NCBI GenBank assembly: GCA_028641055.1
Contig: CM054058.1
Location: 499,241,919-499,305,918 of the forward strand
Reading direction: 5' to 3'
DNA from: Alopecurus myosuroides
Taxonomy: Eukaryota > Streptophyta > Magnoliopsida > Poales > Poaceae
DNA length: 64,000 bases
Below the pieces are notes generated by a model. The model saw only the letters and a program-made list of their open reading frames with translations, was not told the origin of the DNA and did not search any database. Shown here piece after piece: positions 11,891-22,920 of the stretch (position 1 is the stretch's first letter; the number at the start of each line of letters is the position of its first letter). A program made the translations under genes and the position numbers.

Positions 11891-13373
11891 AGAAATTACC
11901 GCAACCATCTAAGCTTGGGGGAGTTTCACCTATCCCCCGTCTTTTATCAGCTTTATCATGTCTATCTAGTTTTGGTGTGTCTTGCTTTTATTATCTAGTA
12001 TCGTTTTCATTTAGGCTTGAGTGAGCTCATTGAGCATTATCATGCATCCCCGTCTTATGTTTTATCAATGAATAATAAAGTATGGTGTCATCCATGATTC
12101 CCTTGTTTTGGGGATTTATGGGTAACACTCATGCAAATGAGCATGGCATATTTAGAGGTTTCAATCACATCTTGCCTTGAAATTAATTAACTTGAGTGTG
12201 TTGGACAATTGTAGAATTATCTCAATATGACAAAAATCCACTATCTATCTATTATCTTAATGGCTATTCCGAGCATGTTCACCATGTTATAGTTTCATTT
12301 ATGCTCTAAATTAAGATGCTTATGTTATCAATTGGCATGGGCTGAATTTGGGATAAGACTCTCACGGACTTTTGAATGCACACATTTATTTCTATTGCAC
12401 TTAACAAACATGATCCATTAATGGGAGCTAAAAGTTTTGTGCTTGACAAGGATTTTGGTTGGGAGTTGCCTAACACGTGCATCACGTGAAAAACTTTCAA
12501 CATTGCACAAAGAAATTTTAGATTTAGTTGATGTCATGTGCTTTTTTTTTTGGACTCCTGCCATGCCAAAATGAAATAGAGGAATAGTAAGTTTTGATGA
12601 GTAAGTATATATGACTAGAGAAATTGCATTGGGCCGCTAACCCAAGCCATGCTTGATCATGGTGGAAATTTACTTACAGCTAGAGTGGACTCTACAAACA
12701 CATCCTACAATAAAATAAGAAGCTATGCATATAGTGAATGAAATAAAAAAGGATGATGAGTCTACTCCGTTTGTTCATCTTGTTATTGTGACATTGGCTG
12801 GTTTCTATGTCATGGGGCAAGAGGTACCTCTTTGCAATTATCTATGATGTCATTAATACTTATTATGATTGTACAAAGCTTATTAGGAATCTTAAGTTGA
12901 GTAATCATGGAGTAGGTTTTCACACTCACGGGGCATGAGACATTCAACCAACACCTTGTCAACCACATTACTTCAACATTCATAAATTAAGATGCTAATG
13001 ATAAAGGGGCAATGAGAGTCTTAGCCCAATGGATGCCACATTACAATTACTAATTTAAGCTGAATAGTTTGGAAACTAAATGAGACTTGATCATGTTTTA
13101 CCTCTACTCATTTATCTTTCTCCAAATTAAAGAGTATAATTCGATTGTCCAACATACAATGGTTATTTGCTTTCAAAAGTATGGGGTGTTTGCTAGAGCT
13201 TCGAATATGTTATCCTTATGTGTATGAGTTCTATTCATTCATCTTGCATTATAACTGAACATGGTGATGATACAATGCCCGTATTTATTTATCAACCATA
13301 AGTCCATTGATGCATTTAATGATCTATGTCCTTATTTACTCGAGGACGAGCAAAGGTTTAAGCTTGGGGGAGT
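11891..13373 (+). other. Noncoding 3' internal region with polypurine tract
   Basis: This AT-rich stretch holds no convincing ORF. Two purine-rich phrases AAGCTTGGGGGAG occur, at about 11910 and 13360; the second, directly before the LTR start at 13374, is the probable polypurine tract for plus-strand priming. The phrase CTCGAGGACGAGCAAAGGTT shortly before it is also found in similar form (CTCGAGGACGAGTAGA) before the LTR of the other Athila-type element at about 49927, which supports a shared origin. Confidence 0.6.
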
Positions 13374-14891
13374 TGATACATGCATTTTATATCATCATTT
13401 ATACCCTCCATATAGGCATTATTGGGATGTTTTATCCATGTTATGTCATTGTTTTTCATGTTTTAGATGATTTTATGGGACTTTCCTACAAAGTCCCTGT
13501 TTTTGGTATTTAATAGGGTGTCAGAAAACACCTGTTTTCATGTTTTTGATGTTTCAGGAGCTACAGGTATCCAAATTGCGAAAGGAAAGAAACCCTGTCA
13601 GTTTTTCTTCGGGAGAAAAGACATGGGAACAAGACACAAAGGAGGAGGGCCAGGAGGCCCAAAAGGGGGTAGCCCACGCGGCCAGATTCCCTGGCCGCGT
13701 GTGGGGCCCCCAAATGGGCCCACAGCACCTCCTCCCCGAGGTCTTTTTGCTGACGACTCCGTCTTCCCCGAAAACGAACACCCTAATTTTCCCGAGATGA
13801 GATGGAGCCGCGAGGGCGGCGAAACTCTCCGTGGGGGAGACAGATCCTGCTGCTCCGGAGCTCCGGAGAAGGGGAAATCATCCCCATCTTCATCCCCATC
13901 TCCTCCTTGGCGTGGGAGGAGGCATCTCCATCACCATCCTCACCAGCACCTGCATGTCCACCATCACCATCACCGTGATCCACTCCGTTCCCCTCATAGT
14001 TTGATCATTGCTACACCCTAGATACGTGTTATTGTACTCTGTTGCATGTTTGGGATTGAGTACTTGTCATTATTTGGTGGTGGATCCATTGTTTCAGATT
14101 GTGTTGTACCACATATGTCACCATACATGATCATGTTTGCACGTTGTGAGTAGTTCCCGCATGTTCCTGAGGGCATAGGATGAATTGGCAATGATTTGTT
14201 ACATGAGATGAGTTGTTATTTGGTCTAGTATTTATCTTTTATGTGATTCTATGATGGTGTTGTACGAACGTCGACTGTACAACACTTCACCTACATGGGC
14301 TCATAGGAGAACACCGTAGTGTAGTGACGTGATGATGTCTTTAGGTGACAGGAACTTGAGACAGAGTCGTTGAATTGCATTATGAGGGTACTTGTATCGG
14401 GGACCTTAGAGCATAAGGCTATGGTGGGACATCATGTCTTAATAATTCTCGTGCTGTCATTTAATTGGCCACGTGATCCATGATAAGGGGTGATAGTTTA
14501 TTTATTTAGCTATTCCTATTTGTGGCTCCGTCCGAAGAATATTAAAACTAGACAAGATATACAAACATGTTATGCAATGAATCACTATGCCAGCTAAATC
14601 TGTGCAGCCCTCGGGAACGTTTTCCACATATAAGATACAAACACACACTTGAGCTTGTCCTCTTGCGCATTAGAGGATTGGGCTTTGTCTCTCATTGAGA
14701 CCTACTACTTGCTGCAATTTACTTTCCGCATTTTACTTTACTTGCACTACATAATTAAAACACAAAAACACCTGTTGCTTTTATTATTCCTTTGCTATTC
14801 AACTTACCAGTTCCTTCTGCTCCTCGTGGGTTCGACAACCTTTATAATTCAAAAAGTACTACAATTGATCTCCTGCACTTGGGAGCTATCA
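13374..14891 (+). mobile_element. 3' LTR of the truncated Athila-type element
   Basis: The LTR starts TGATACATGCATTTT right after the purine tract and ends with GGGAGCTATCA, giving TG...CA ends and 1518 bp. Near its end it has the phrase CTCGTGGGTTCGACAACC, which marks the U5 region of many Triticeae Athila-type LTRs. The hairpin at 13675-13701 lies in its U3. The bases after it (CCTGC) would be the target duplication, but the left partner is deleted. Confidence 0.75.
13675..13701. promoter_or_regulatory. 11-bp-stem hairpin in the LTR
   Basis: Arms CACGCGGCCAG and CTGGCCGCGTG with 5 bases between. The sequence is nearly identical to 11145-11171 in the same element. GC-rich 'GGCCGCG' dyads of this type also occur in the LTRs at 45176 and 50265. 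Confidence 0.6.
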
Positions 14892-16118
14892 CCTGCCGGA
14901 GAGGAAAGCATCACCGGAGGCTTCTACATCACCATGCCTGCCTCCGGAGTGATGCGTGAGTAGTTCATCCCTGGACTACGGGTCCATAGCAGTAGCTAGA
15001 TGGTTGTCTCCTCCTCATATGCCTCCATGTTTAGATCTCGGGAGCTGCCTATCATGATCAAGATTGATCTTATGTAATTCTATATGCTGTGTTTGCTGGG
15101 ATCCGATGAATATTGACCGTATGCCAAGTTTATTATAGTCTTTGTTGCATATGTTATTTGTGATCTTGCATGCTTTTCGTTGCTAGTGGCTTCTCTGGCC
15201 AAGTACTACCTCTGTATCAAAATATAAGATGTTTTAGCATTTTGTATATATAATGTGCCTAGACATGTTTTAGTGTGTAGATTCATATGCATCTTACACT
15301 AAAACATGTCTAGGTACATATTGTCTAGGAAATGCTAAAACATCTTATATTTCGATACAGAGGGAGTAGTTGCTAGTGACTCCAAGAGGGAGTATTTATG
15401 CTAGATAGTGGGTTCATGCCTCCTTTTCGCCTGTGATCGAGTGACAGAAACGTGACGGGGGAGGATGTGTTGTTGCCACTAGGGAGAAAACAACGGTAAG
15501 AGTGCCCGCGTGTATAATCATTGCTTACATTACACACATTGTTTAATGCGATTATATGTTGCTTGCAACTTAATACCTAAGGGGGTTCGGATGATAACCT
15601 GAGGGTGGATTATTAGTCATAGATGCAGATGGATTTCAGTCTATGTATTTTGTTGTTATGCCCGCACTAAATATCATAGCATTCATCATGTTATAATGTG
15701 CACTACGGTGCAACCTTTATTTGTCAATTGCCCAGCTGTAATTTGTTCACCCAGCATGTTATTTTATGGAGAGACACCACTAGTGAACCTATGAACCCCA
15801 GTCCATTTTCCACACTGTTAAACAAACCACAACAAATTCCTGCTCTCTTTACTTACTGCAAGCAATCTTCGTTTCAGCAAGTCCGGTGAGATTGACAACC
15901 TCACTGTACCGTTGGGGCAAAGTATTTTGGTTGTGTTGTGTGCAGGTTCCACGTTGTTGCTGACACGGGTGAAGCGCTAGCACCACCGTCAGTGGCATCA
16001 ACCTTCCGAAGGTCCTCTTTCTTCTACTGGATTGATAACCCTGGTTCTTAACTAAGGGGAAAATTCCTACCGCTGTGCTCATCACACCCTCCTCTTGGGG
16101 TTCCCAACGCAAGCATCA
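14892..16118 (+). mobile_element. Tail of an older Athila-type LTR, interrupted by a MITE
   Basis: Wording differs from the LTR before it and matches the R and U5 half of another common LTR type: GAGTAGTTCATCC, a stretch with GGGGGTTCGGATGATAACC (15570s), then TTGGGGCAAAGTA and, at its end, CTCTTGGGGTTCCCAACG. The CA at 16117-16118 is the likely LTR end. Its start is missing because the truncated element at 7072-14891 lies in front of it. Downstream sequence looks like the gag of its own interior. Confidence 0.6.
15206..15366. mobile_element. Stowaway (Tc1/mariner) MITE, 161 bp
   Basis: It has terminal inverted repeats of about 36 bp (CTACCTCTGTATCAAAATAT at the left, its complement CTCCCTCTGTATCGAAATAT at the right) and a TA target duplication (15204-15205, 15367-15368). 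The whole element folds into one long hairpin with few mismatches, so its RNA could yield small RNAs. It lies in the older LTR tail; removing it joins the LTR phrase GGCCAAG with GTTGCTAGTGACTCC. Confidence 0.92.
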
Positions 16119-16379
16119 GATACATGCAAAACGAAAGGATTGACCAAATAATTTGTTTTACTAAAGATATTTAATTTTTCTTTGGCCGGAAGAGCCAATG
16201 AGTTATTTAAATCACTCCCTCATAAGTCTATAATGGACTAGAAAGCATTGGTTAAAGTTTTCATGCTTAATTTTCTTCGAACCCCAAAAGAATGGTAGTG
16301 GTGCGAGAGGTTTTAAATTTTTTTCAAGAGAAAAATGAAGAACTAGTCCTAGCCACTGAAAGATATTTAGGTCTTATAC

Positions 16380-17323
16380 AAAAAAATGTGTTCATATTAT
16401 TTGTGAAGAAACTTTATATCATATTTTCTATTATGGGTTGAATGAAGAATCTAAGAATTTTCTTGATTGAAGTGCTGAAGGATGCTTTATGCAACTATCC
16501 AAGAAGGAAGGAGGAAAAATGTTTGAGACTATTGTTACTAATACACATCAATGGAATCCTACTAAACCTGATGAATCTTATTCCATTAACTTTCTGGAAG
16601 AGAATGCCAAGAAAAAGGCCAATATGTGTTGAACGATGAATTGAAGAAGCAATTTGATGAAGCTATGAAGGTAAGGTGTCCCATTACAGGAACTAAAAGG
16701 TAAAATTTAGACACTATTCGGATACATGAGAAGGATGATGGAATTTATAAAGCTTTCATCCTTTAGATTTCTGCAAAATAAGATAAATGAAGAATTGTTA
16801 AATCATGTTAAATACCATAAAAAGGTAATATAACAAATGTGAGAAGAATTAGAGGATATGTGACACACTGCTAAACAATTAGATAAACATGCATGCATTA
16901 TTAGTATCCAGTGTCAACGAATAGCTAAAAATGATCTCATACTTAAACAAGATTGCGCTATGAGTTTTGTACCAGCTATTGTTGTCACAAGACGCAATAC
17001 AGTAACATAGAGACCAAAAGGACCAGACTGGTACGAGAAGGATCAAGCAAGAAAGAGGCAAGATGAAGAAGAACTAAAAATAGGAGATAAAGATCTCATA
17101 GATCCTCAAGATACTGAAAAGATCAATGAAGAACGTCAAGGAGAACAAACACCGGGAGAAGGTAACCAAAAGGCACAATATCCATTTGATTCTGACAATG
17201 GAGTGAAAACTAAGGAGAGGAAGAACAAAATGTTGAACAAGAAGGAGTCAATGCTAAGGTAATAAATAAAATAACAAAGGTAAAAGAGAATATCAAGACA
17301 GTAGGTAAACCAGGCCCTCCACA
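16380..17323 (+). pseudogene. Decayed Athila-type gag (C-terminal part)
   Basis: Across several frames one can read ETLYHIFYYGLNEESKNFL, GCFMQLSKKEG and a segment with TNTHQWNPTKP, matching the order of the gag C-terminal half in Athila-type elements, followed by a long E/K-rich stretch. Many stops and indels show age. It is cut at 17323 by the Tekay element; its continuation resumes at 32088 (target duplication TAAAG), where protease-region sequence follows. Gag would form the particle shell. Confidence 0.55.
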
Positions 17324-17328
17324 TAAAG
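17324..17328. repeat. Left target-site duplication TAAAG
   Basis: TAAAG directly before the 5' LTR is repeated exactly after the 3' LTR at 32083-32087. A perfect 5-bp duplication shows that 17329-32082 is one insertion. Confidence 0.97.
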
Positions 17329-18167
17329 TGTAACATCCCAAGTATGAAAATCTCCTTTAGAATGTTTGTTTCTTGTTTTATTAATGTTTTGCATCATGAC
17401 ATCATCATTGCATTTGTTTTCCAATTGTGTTCCATTTGTTTGCATTTGTTTCACATCTGTTTTCAATTGCTTTCTATTTCAAATACAAACCAATTTCCAA
17501 ATCAAAATTGTTCATACTTGTTATGTTACATTTTCCAAATAAAAAGTTCAATTAAAAACAGCTATTTGTTTCTATTAAAATAGAAAGCTCAACTATTAAC
17601 TTGTTATTTTTTTTAATAACTCACTTAACTCAAATTACATTCAAAATTCAATTACATTTACCAAACAGCAACCATGTTGAAACTTATGAAAATTACAAAA
17701 CAATTCTAACCAATTTGTTTCCATTAAACTATAAGGTTCAAACTATTTAAATGTTGTTTTCAATATTTCACTTAATAATCAAAATTCATTCAAATTCCAT
17801 CAAATTACAAACAGCAATTTATTTTGAACTTTTTGGAAAACTAAACTTTGCAAGTTGTTGCTGATACAACAAATAATCAATACAATTTTTCCTAGAATTT
17901 TTCTAACTCAAAAACCTTTCCTTTTTCTCTTTTTCCTTTTCAGCAAAAAAAAAGAAACAGCATAAACAAAAACAAAAAAAAACGGAGGGAGAGGCAGTGG
18001 GCAGGCCCAGCCAGCCCACTAGGCCACCGGCCCGGTACCCCCCCACTCCATCTCTTTCCTTCGTACGGCGGCCATCGGTGCTAGCCACGTCATTGCAGAG
18101 GAGCAGGGAACGGCCGAGCTCCACTCCCCCTCCTCCTTTTAACCCCCTAGGGTTCCTCCTCGATGCC

Positions 18168-18185
18168 AAAACCCTAACCCTAACC
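18168..18185 (+). promoter_or_regulatory. Telo-box (AAACCCTAA) in the LTR leader
   Basis: AAAACCCTAACCCTAACC lies just downstream of the likely start of transcription and is kept in the 3' LTR (28532-28549). AAACCCTAA boxes are known cis elements in promoters and leaders of plant translation-related genes. Here the repeat is only 2.5 units, so it is not an interstitial telomere. Confidence 0.6.
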
Positions 18186-18524
18186 TACCCTCACTCCTTC
18201 CCTCTCTCTCCCCATCTCCGCCGCCGCCGTGAGGAGAGGGCGCCGCCGGTTTTCCTTCTGCCACCGGCCGCCGCTCGCCGGACACGCCGCCGTCGCCGTC
18301 GCCTCCGTCTCCCTCCGGCCGCGCTGAGGCCACCCCTGCGAAGAGGGTGAGCTCCTCGTTCCATTCCCCTACTCCCCTGCTCGTTTCCGTGCGTTACATG
18401 CCAAGATGCAGCCGTTGCTCTGTTCGTCGACAGGGAAGAACACCTCAAGGTGTCGATTGCAGTTCAGTTAGCGCCGCTAGTTAGGTTCAAAACCAACCCG
18501 GCCCCGTATACTTCGCAACAGCCG

Positions 18525-18745
18525 CAGCAGCCCATCTGGCAGCGCTCGCTGCGCGCGCCCCAGCAGCGCACGGGATCGAGTCCCGGACAACCCCCCTTTT
18601 TCTGCTCCTTTTTCCGAATTGATTTCAGTACGTTTCTGAACCTTAACCCCCCCGCGCAACCCCTTCTGTCACGAGACTCGCAGCAGCCCAACGGGCTGCT
18701 CCCTTGCGCGCGCAGCAGGGGGTCGCGGGATCGAATCCCCCCCCC
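18525..18745 (+). repeat. Duplicated ~65-bp GC-rich module with box-B-like core
   Basis: Two related modules (about 18525-18590 and 18680-18745, spacing about 155) share GCAGCAGCCCA, a GCGCGCG core, and GGGATCGA(G/A)TCCC. The last piece resembles the pol III B box GGTTCGANTCC and is itself a small hairpin (GGGA/TCCC). Both modules are also in the 3' LTR (about 28904 and 29055). Confidence 0.5.
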
Positions 18746-19872
18746 CTGCGCAATTAGCCATCTTTTCCTGTTTTATTTTTCAGATCCAGAGCAACACCCA
18801 TTTCACAAACAAGTCCCTGCTAGTTTCTTTCTAGGTCCCTGTAAATACTTTCTAAGTCCCTAGCTGATAAATAAAATGGCAGAATAATACCTAATTAAAT
18901 CCTCTATATGATTAACTCCAATTTCAACATTTTAAATATGTTTTCAATACCAAATTAAATCCTCTATATGATTAACTCATTTGTTTTATGTTTTGAATAT
19001 TTCAAATTGTTCTACAATTCAAATTCAAACAACTCCTTTTAAATTTGGTTAAATTCATAACTAATTCAAACTTAATTCAAATAACACAAATAAAATATGT
19101 TTTCCATGCTATTCTGAACCACCTTTCCAAATATAAATTTTGTTTCATGTTTTGAATAATTAAAATTGGTTAAATAATTTTAAACCTTGTTTAAGTCATT
19201 TAAATTTGCTAAATTCATAACTTGCTCAAATTAAATTATTTTTGAACATATAAACTATGTTTTCAAACCAGAAAAGTATAAAATTTTCAAATATGAAATT
19301 GGTTAAATGTTTTGAGCAAATAAAAATTCAAATAAATTCATACTTGAATTAAATTCATTTAATTCTTGTTTAAACTTGTTTAATTCTCAATTAATTCATA
19401 TTAATTCCTTTTTCAATAATTGAAACATGTATTCCACCTAAAATTTTGTGTACTTTCCAAATATGAACTTGGTTATCTATTTTGAACAATTAAAATTGAT
19501 GAAAACAACAAATGCTTGTGTAACACCTTTAAGGAACCAAAATTCCATAACTTAATAACTAAAATTCTAAACTTGGTAAACCTTATTTTAAATTGTTCCT
19601 ATGGTTGTTTTCCTTTTGTTTTCCTCATCCATGCATCATGCTAATCCACTTTCACCTATTGGTTAGTTGTAAAACAATTATTCCAACCTTAACTCATGGG
19701 CTTTCCATATGCAATCCAATTGCATATGGGTCCATTTAAACATGTTATCTTGTCAACTAGTTTATTTTTGATGCATCAATTAAATTGACATGCATCATCC
19801 AATGTTTGTGCACTATGCCATGTTATTGATTGTTTGTCTCTCTGCGTTGTTTGTTTGCTTCTTCTCGAATAG

Positions 19873-19950
19873 ACGACGACGTTGAGACAGACGAGACTTA
19901 CGACAACCCTTCTGAGGAGTTAGCCCAGTACCAGGCTACTGAGTTTGCAG
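19873..19950 (+). other. Exon-like acidic segment A in the 5' LTR
   Basis: Seventy-eight bases lie between AATAG (acceptor) and CAG|GCAAGT, which is the consensus for the rarer GC-type donor. Read in the proper frame they encode DDVETDETYDNPSEEL followed by AQYQATEFA, strongly acidic. The segment ends with one base of a split codon (G), which fits segment B exactly. The 3' LTR copy (30251-30328) keeps both splice sites and differs by one residue change (N to T). Confidence 0.5.
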
Positions 19951-21169
19951 GCAAGTATTCACTCACATGAACCATTGTGTTCCTTTCCACATTGGATACC
20001 GATACTTCCCGTTGTCTATTTCTGCTAGCCCTATGAATCGTTGCTTCTGTTCGATCCTATCACATGTTATCCTTTAACCCTGATATAGCCTCACCTCCAC
20101 ACCTATAACCCCATTGCTTGTTGCCCGTGTCTTACTAGCATGCTTAGGGTTGTTTTTGCTCGAGTCTGTTACCCGTTACTTTCTGTTACCATATTTTATT
20201 ATCTTCTGGGGCTCGATGTTTAAACAATCAACCTGTTAATATTGTGGATAATAATAATTTGATGATAAGGCACCGGCAGGAGGCCCGGCGTGGTTTTGAG
20301 GCCTGCTAGTGTCGACCCTAATTAGGAAAAGGGTCTTGTCTACTGATCCATGATGAGCGCACTATCCGCATGTGGGAAGCGTGTATGGGCGCCCCCCTCA
20401 ATTTGATTCGATTCGCATCTCGTTCAAATCGCCTCATTTAGTTCGGGTTTTCCATTTGCCGCATGCATATATATATGCGAACCCAGGCCAGGGTGGAACT
20501 TTTGTAGTCGGCATTTAGGGAGACACGTTCTTAGAGTGCTATGAGGGTCCCCTTTTCTTCGTGGGGCTTGATTAGCCGTGCGCTCAATTGCACGGGGTTC
20601 TTTGGGCTTGATGCGGAGAAGAGTTGAGTTGTGTTGAGTGCCCCGCTTGGTGGAAGGCATTCCATCTGGCGGGTTATTCTTACGTGTACGGCCAAATTGG
20701 TGCACCCCTGCAGGGATAAATCTTCTCGAGAAGCCGTGTTTTCTGCGGTTATGGATGACTTGGTGAAAGTACTGGCTAACAAGTACTCAGAACAACTTAC
20801 ACCTAACTAATGATAACTTGACTAGTAATAGTCTTATTGCCACAATAACTGGAACCATCATTAATCCAACCGTGTGAGTTATCCTCGGATTGCTTCTTTG
20901 GACAAGGGGCGAGATCCAGGATGGGTTTGTTTGGAGTTAGTAGTAGTTGGTTACGAAACGCTATCTTATCTCCTTTATGTTAGCCGGAAGTTGTAGTATG
21001 TATCTGTAGTTGGTTAGTGCAGCCCGCTGCCGCATCGTTTGTATCCCCCTTTCTTCCGTTGAACCCAAAGCATCTGTGCTTGATGTTGTTGGGTACACTT
21101 TGGTGAACTGTGAGTCTTGCTTGCCAGTACGTTTATGTGCTGACCCCTTTGGGGCTGTGGTTTCCGCAG

Positions 21170-21234
21170 ACTACGCTTACGAGGATCCCCGTGATGGCTA
21201 CTACGTGGAGTACGACGAGGCTGCTGACGAGTAG
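21170..21234 (+). other. Exon-like acidic segment B in the 5' LTR, with stop codon
   Basis: It begins after TTTCCGCAG and supplies AC to complete the GAC codon started by segment A, then reads YAYEDPRDGYYVEYDEAADE and stops at TAG 21232-21234. The join would remove a 1219-bp GC-AG intron (19951-21169). The 3' LTR copy (31548-31612) is identical. The start of this peptide, in an upstream exon, was not found. Confidence 0.5.
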
Positions 21235-21706
21235 ATAGCGGACCCGGGCAGGATCCGAGACATCGTGGATGGGCTCCGTCTTTTCGTTTCCGGCCTCTTA
21301 GGCCTATTTGGATCTTGTCTGTACTCAGACACTTTGGATGCTTCCGCTGCGTTGTAGTGATGAAATGTTGGGACATGTGTCCTCTGGATGATTGTATTTG
21401 CTATCTCTGCTCTAGTGAGAGCTATTTGCAACTTATTTCACTCTTTTGTGTCTTAAAGATATGTTGTGATATCAGTTGTTCTAATGCCGTTGACGTACCA
21501 TGTGTGTATGTTATGAAGTACGTCAACGGAAGTGTCCTGATTTCTATGGGATGGTTTGCGCAGACGATGAATAGTAGAGAATGGTTGTCACACGTTTACG
21601 TGTTGGCCTGCTCATATTGAGATGCGGGTGCCGGTATGCCCCGTAAGCCATTTGTTCTACTATTTAGCGGACTGTGAGTATCCTCTAGAAGTCCGGGTGC
21701 GACAAA

Positions 21707-21718
21707 TGGTATCAGAGC
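21707..21718 (+). promoter_or_regulatory. Primer-binding site, initiator tRNA-Met
   Basis: TGGTATCAGAGC starts two bases after the 5' LTR end (CA at 21703-21704). It is complementary to the 3' end of plant initiator methionine tRNA, the normal primer for Tekay-type elements. Confidence 0.95.
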
Positions 21719-22245
21719 CTGTCTGCCTGTAGGATCCATTTTACTGGTCGCAGTTGAGTCTAGAAACTATTTTGTAGCTATATAGGAAAAATGAAACGTG
21801 AGAGTAGGAATTCTGTTCTTTTATTTCTTTCCCCACCCACCCTCCCTTTTTTGGTAAGGAAGTGCAACGTTGTTTTCCCCTTCTCATCTAAACTTTCAAG
21901 TTAGGATTTCACGTATCCTGGTTTCTCTAGGATAGTTATATCTACTAAACCATAGGAATGGAGGTGGTTGTGACATGATTTATCATGTTGCCTACTCATG
22001 ATTGAGAACGGAGGCGTGTAAGCCCCGGAAGCAAATCCTCTATTCCTTAAGCAGTAGATATTGATCCTTTAGAAGCCCGGATGGGTTTTCCGTAGTACCT
22101 CAGGAGTTTTTGGTCTCGTGTTTCCCGATGTTGCTTCGATATCCTGTTCTTCTCAACATCCTTATCGTCCGTTGAAACCTTGTTGTTGCTTTCCACTTCA
22201 GTTCTTCTACCGGCGTCTAATCAAAACTTCCCCGATCATCTGCAG

Positions 22246-22920
22246 ATGGATCTCAGGTTCTACCCGCAGGTGGTTCGGATGACTCGTTGCGAGAGCACCG
22301 CCGGTTATCCGGAGATGCTGAGGGACATGGTCACTTATCTGGGGTTCCGTTGGGCACCAGAGTACCAGGTCTACGAGCACCAGCGAGAGTTTGACCAGAC
22401 CTACTACCAGGCTATCGTCTACATTCTGTCAGATGATGGCATGAGCGTAGTCCACCGCTCCGAGGCAGTAGGTTCCACAGTGGATATGGCCGTGCAGCAG
22501 GCAGCTTATGTGAGTCTCACCGTCCTTCGTGATGACAACTGGGGATTTGACGATTCTATCTATCGCCACATCCCCCGTGGTTACATCACTTCGGAGGGAG
22601 CTCACTTCACTCTCTACGACAACCTGAATGTCTACGAGCATGATTACTCCAGGCTGCACACCACCGCTCAGTTTGTGAGGCACAGTGACGCAGTTGCCAG
22701 CACACTATCTCAGGAGTTGGCTTCAGTCAGAGAGCAGCTCTACCTTGCTTTGACTCGTCTGGCGACTTACACCAAGGACTTTGTTGGAGATGAGCGCTTT
22801 GCACGTTTCGATCAGCCAGTTGGTCGTCGTCTGCCAGATGCTGGAGGTTACGAGCCGGTCAGAGGTCCACTCCTCAACCTCGGTGCTGGTTACACTGGGA
22901 TTCCTCGCTTTGGAGCATAG
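22246..22920 (+). CDS. Extra ORF between PBS and gag, dsRBD-like layout
   Basis: From ATG 22246, directly after the acceptor-like ATCTGCAG, the frame encodes 224 residues; an earlier in-frame ATG exists at 22180. The N-terminal half has the order helix (YPEMLRDMVTYLGF), strands (EYQVYEHQREF, YYQAIVYILSDD, MSVVHRSEAVG) and helix (TVDMAVQQAAYVSLTVLRDD), which is the layout of a double-stranded RNA-binding domain, but the lysines of the usual KKxAK helix start are absent. The C-terminal half is helical (about residues 140-180), then glycine-rich. TAG at 22918-22920 ends it; beyond it the same frame stays open to 23061 and encodes an arginine-rich tail. It is not gag, which follows as a separate ORF at 23271. 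Extra ORFs are known in several gypsy lineages; the role here is unknown. Confidence 0.65.
   Translation: MDLRFYPQVVRMTRCESTAGYPEMLRDMVTYLGFRWAPEYQVYEHQREFDQTYYQAIVYILSDDGMSVVHRSEAVGSTVDMAVQQAAYVSLTVLRDDNWGFDDSIYRHIPRGYITSEGAHFTLYDNLNVYEHDYSRLHTTAQFVRHSDAVASTLSQELASVREQLYLALTRLATYTKDFVGDERFARFDQPVGRRLPDAGGYEPVRGPLLNLGAGYTGIPRFGA

Larger units (their letters stand above)
7072..14891 (+). mobile_element. 5'-truncated Athila-type Ty3/gypsy retrotransposon
   Basis: The order is protease, reverse transcriptase, RNase H, integrase, a coiled-coil ORF after pol, a long noncoding stretch, a polypurine tract and a 3' LTR (13374-14891). The 5' LTR, primer site and gag are missing because the left end is cut at about 7071. 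Domain wording such as FMDDFSVYG and PFGLCNAPATFQRCM is typical of the Athila lineage. One stop and at least three frameshifts make it non-functional. Sequence after the 3' LTR (14892 on) belongs to another LTR, so this copy inserted into an older element. Confidence 0.85.
17329..21704 (+). mobile_element. 5' LTR of the Tekay-type element
   Basis: TGTAACATCCCAAG...GGTGCGACA, 4376 bp. It has an AT-rich U3 (17329-17950), a GC-rich block (about 17985-18770) with CT-rich leader-like sequence, a long AT-rich stretch (18880-19860) and a mixed 3' third with exon-like segments. A promoter is likely in the GC-rich block: a TTTTAACC near 18137 could serve as a weak TATA box and a telo-box follows. A good donor-like AGAGG|GTGAGC lies at 18347, suggesting that LTR transcripts are spliced. 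Confidence 0.95.

Noticed and set aside
18168..18185. Interstitial telomere
   Set aside because: Only about 2.5 repeat units; better explained as a telo-box.
18450..18863. 137-residue frame in the LTR
   Set aside because: It is in GC-rich LTR sequence and is interrupted by a stop in the 3' LTR copy (near 28903), so it is not conserved.
20424..20782. Minus-strand frames of 83-93 residues in the LTR
   Set aside because: Present in both LTRs only because the LTRs are nearly identical; no splice or start context and no similarity.
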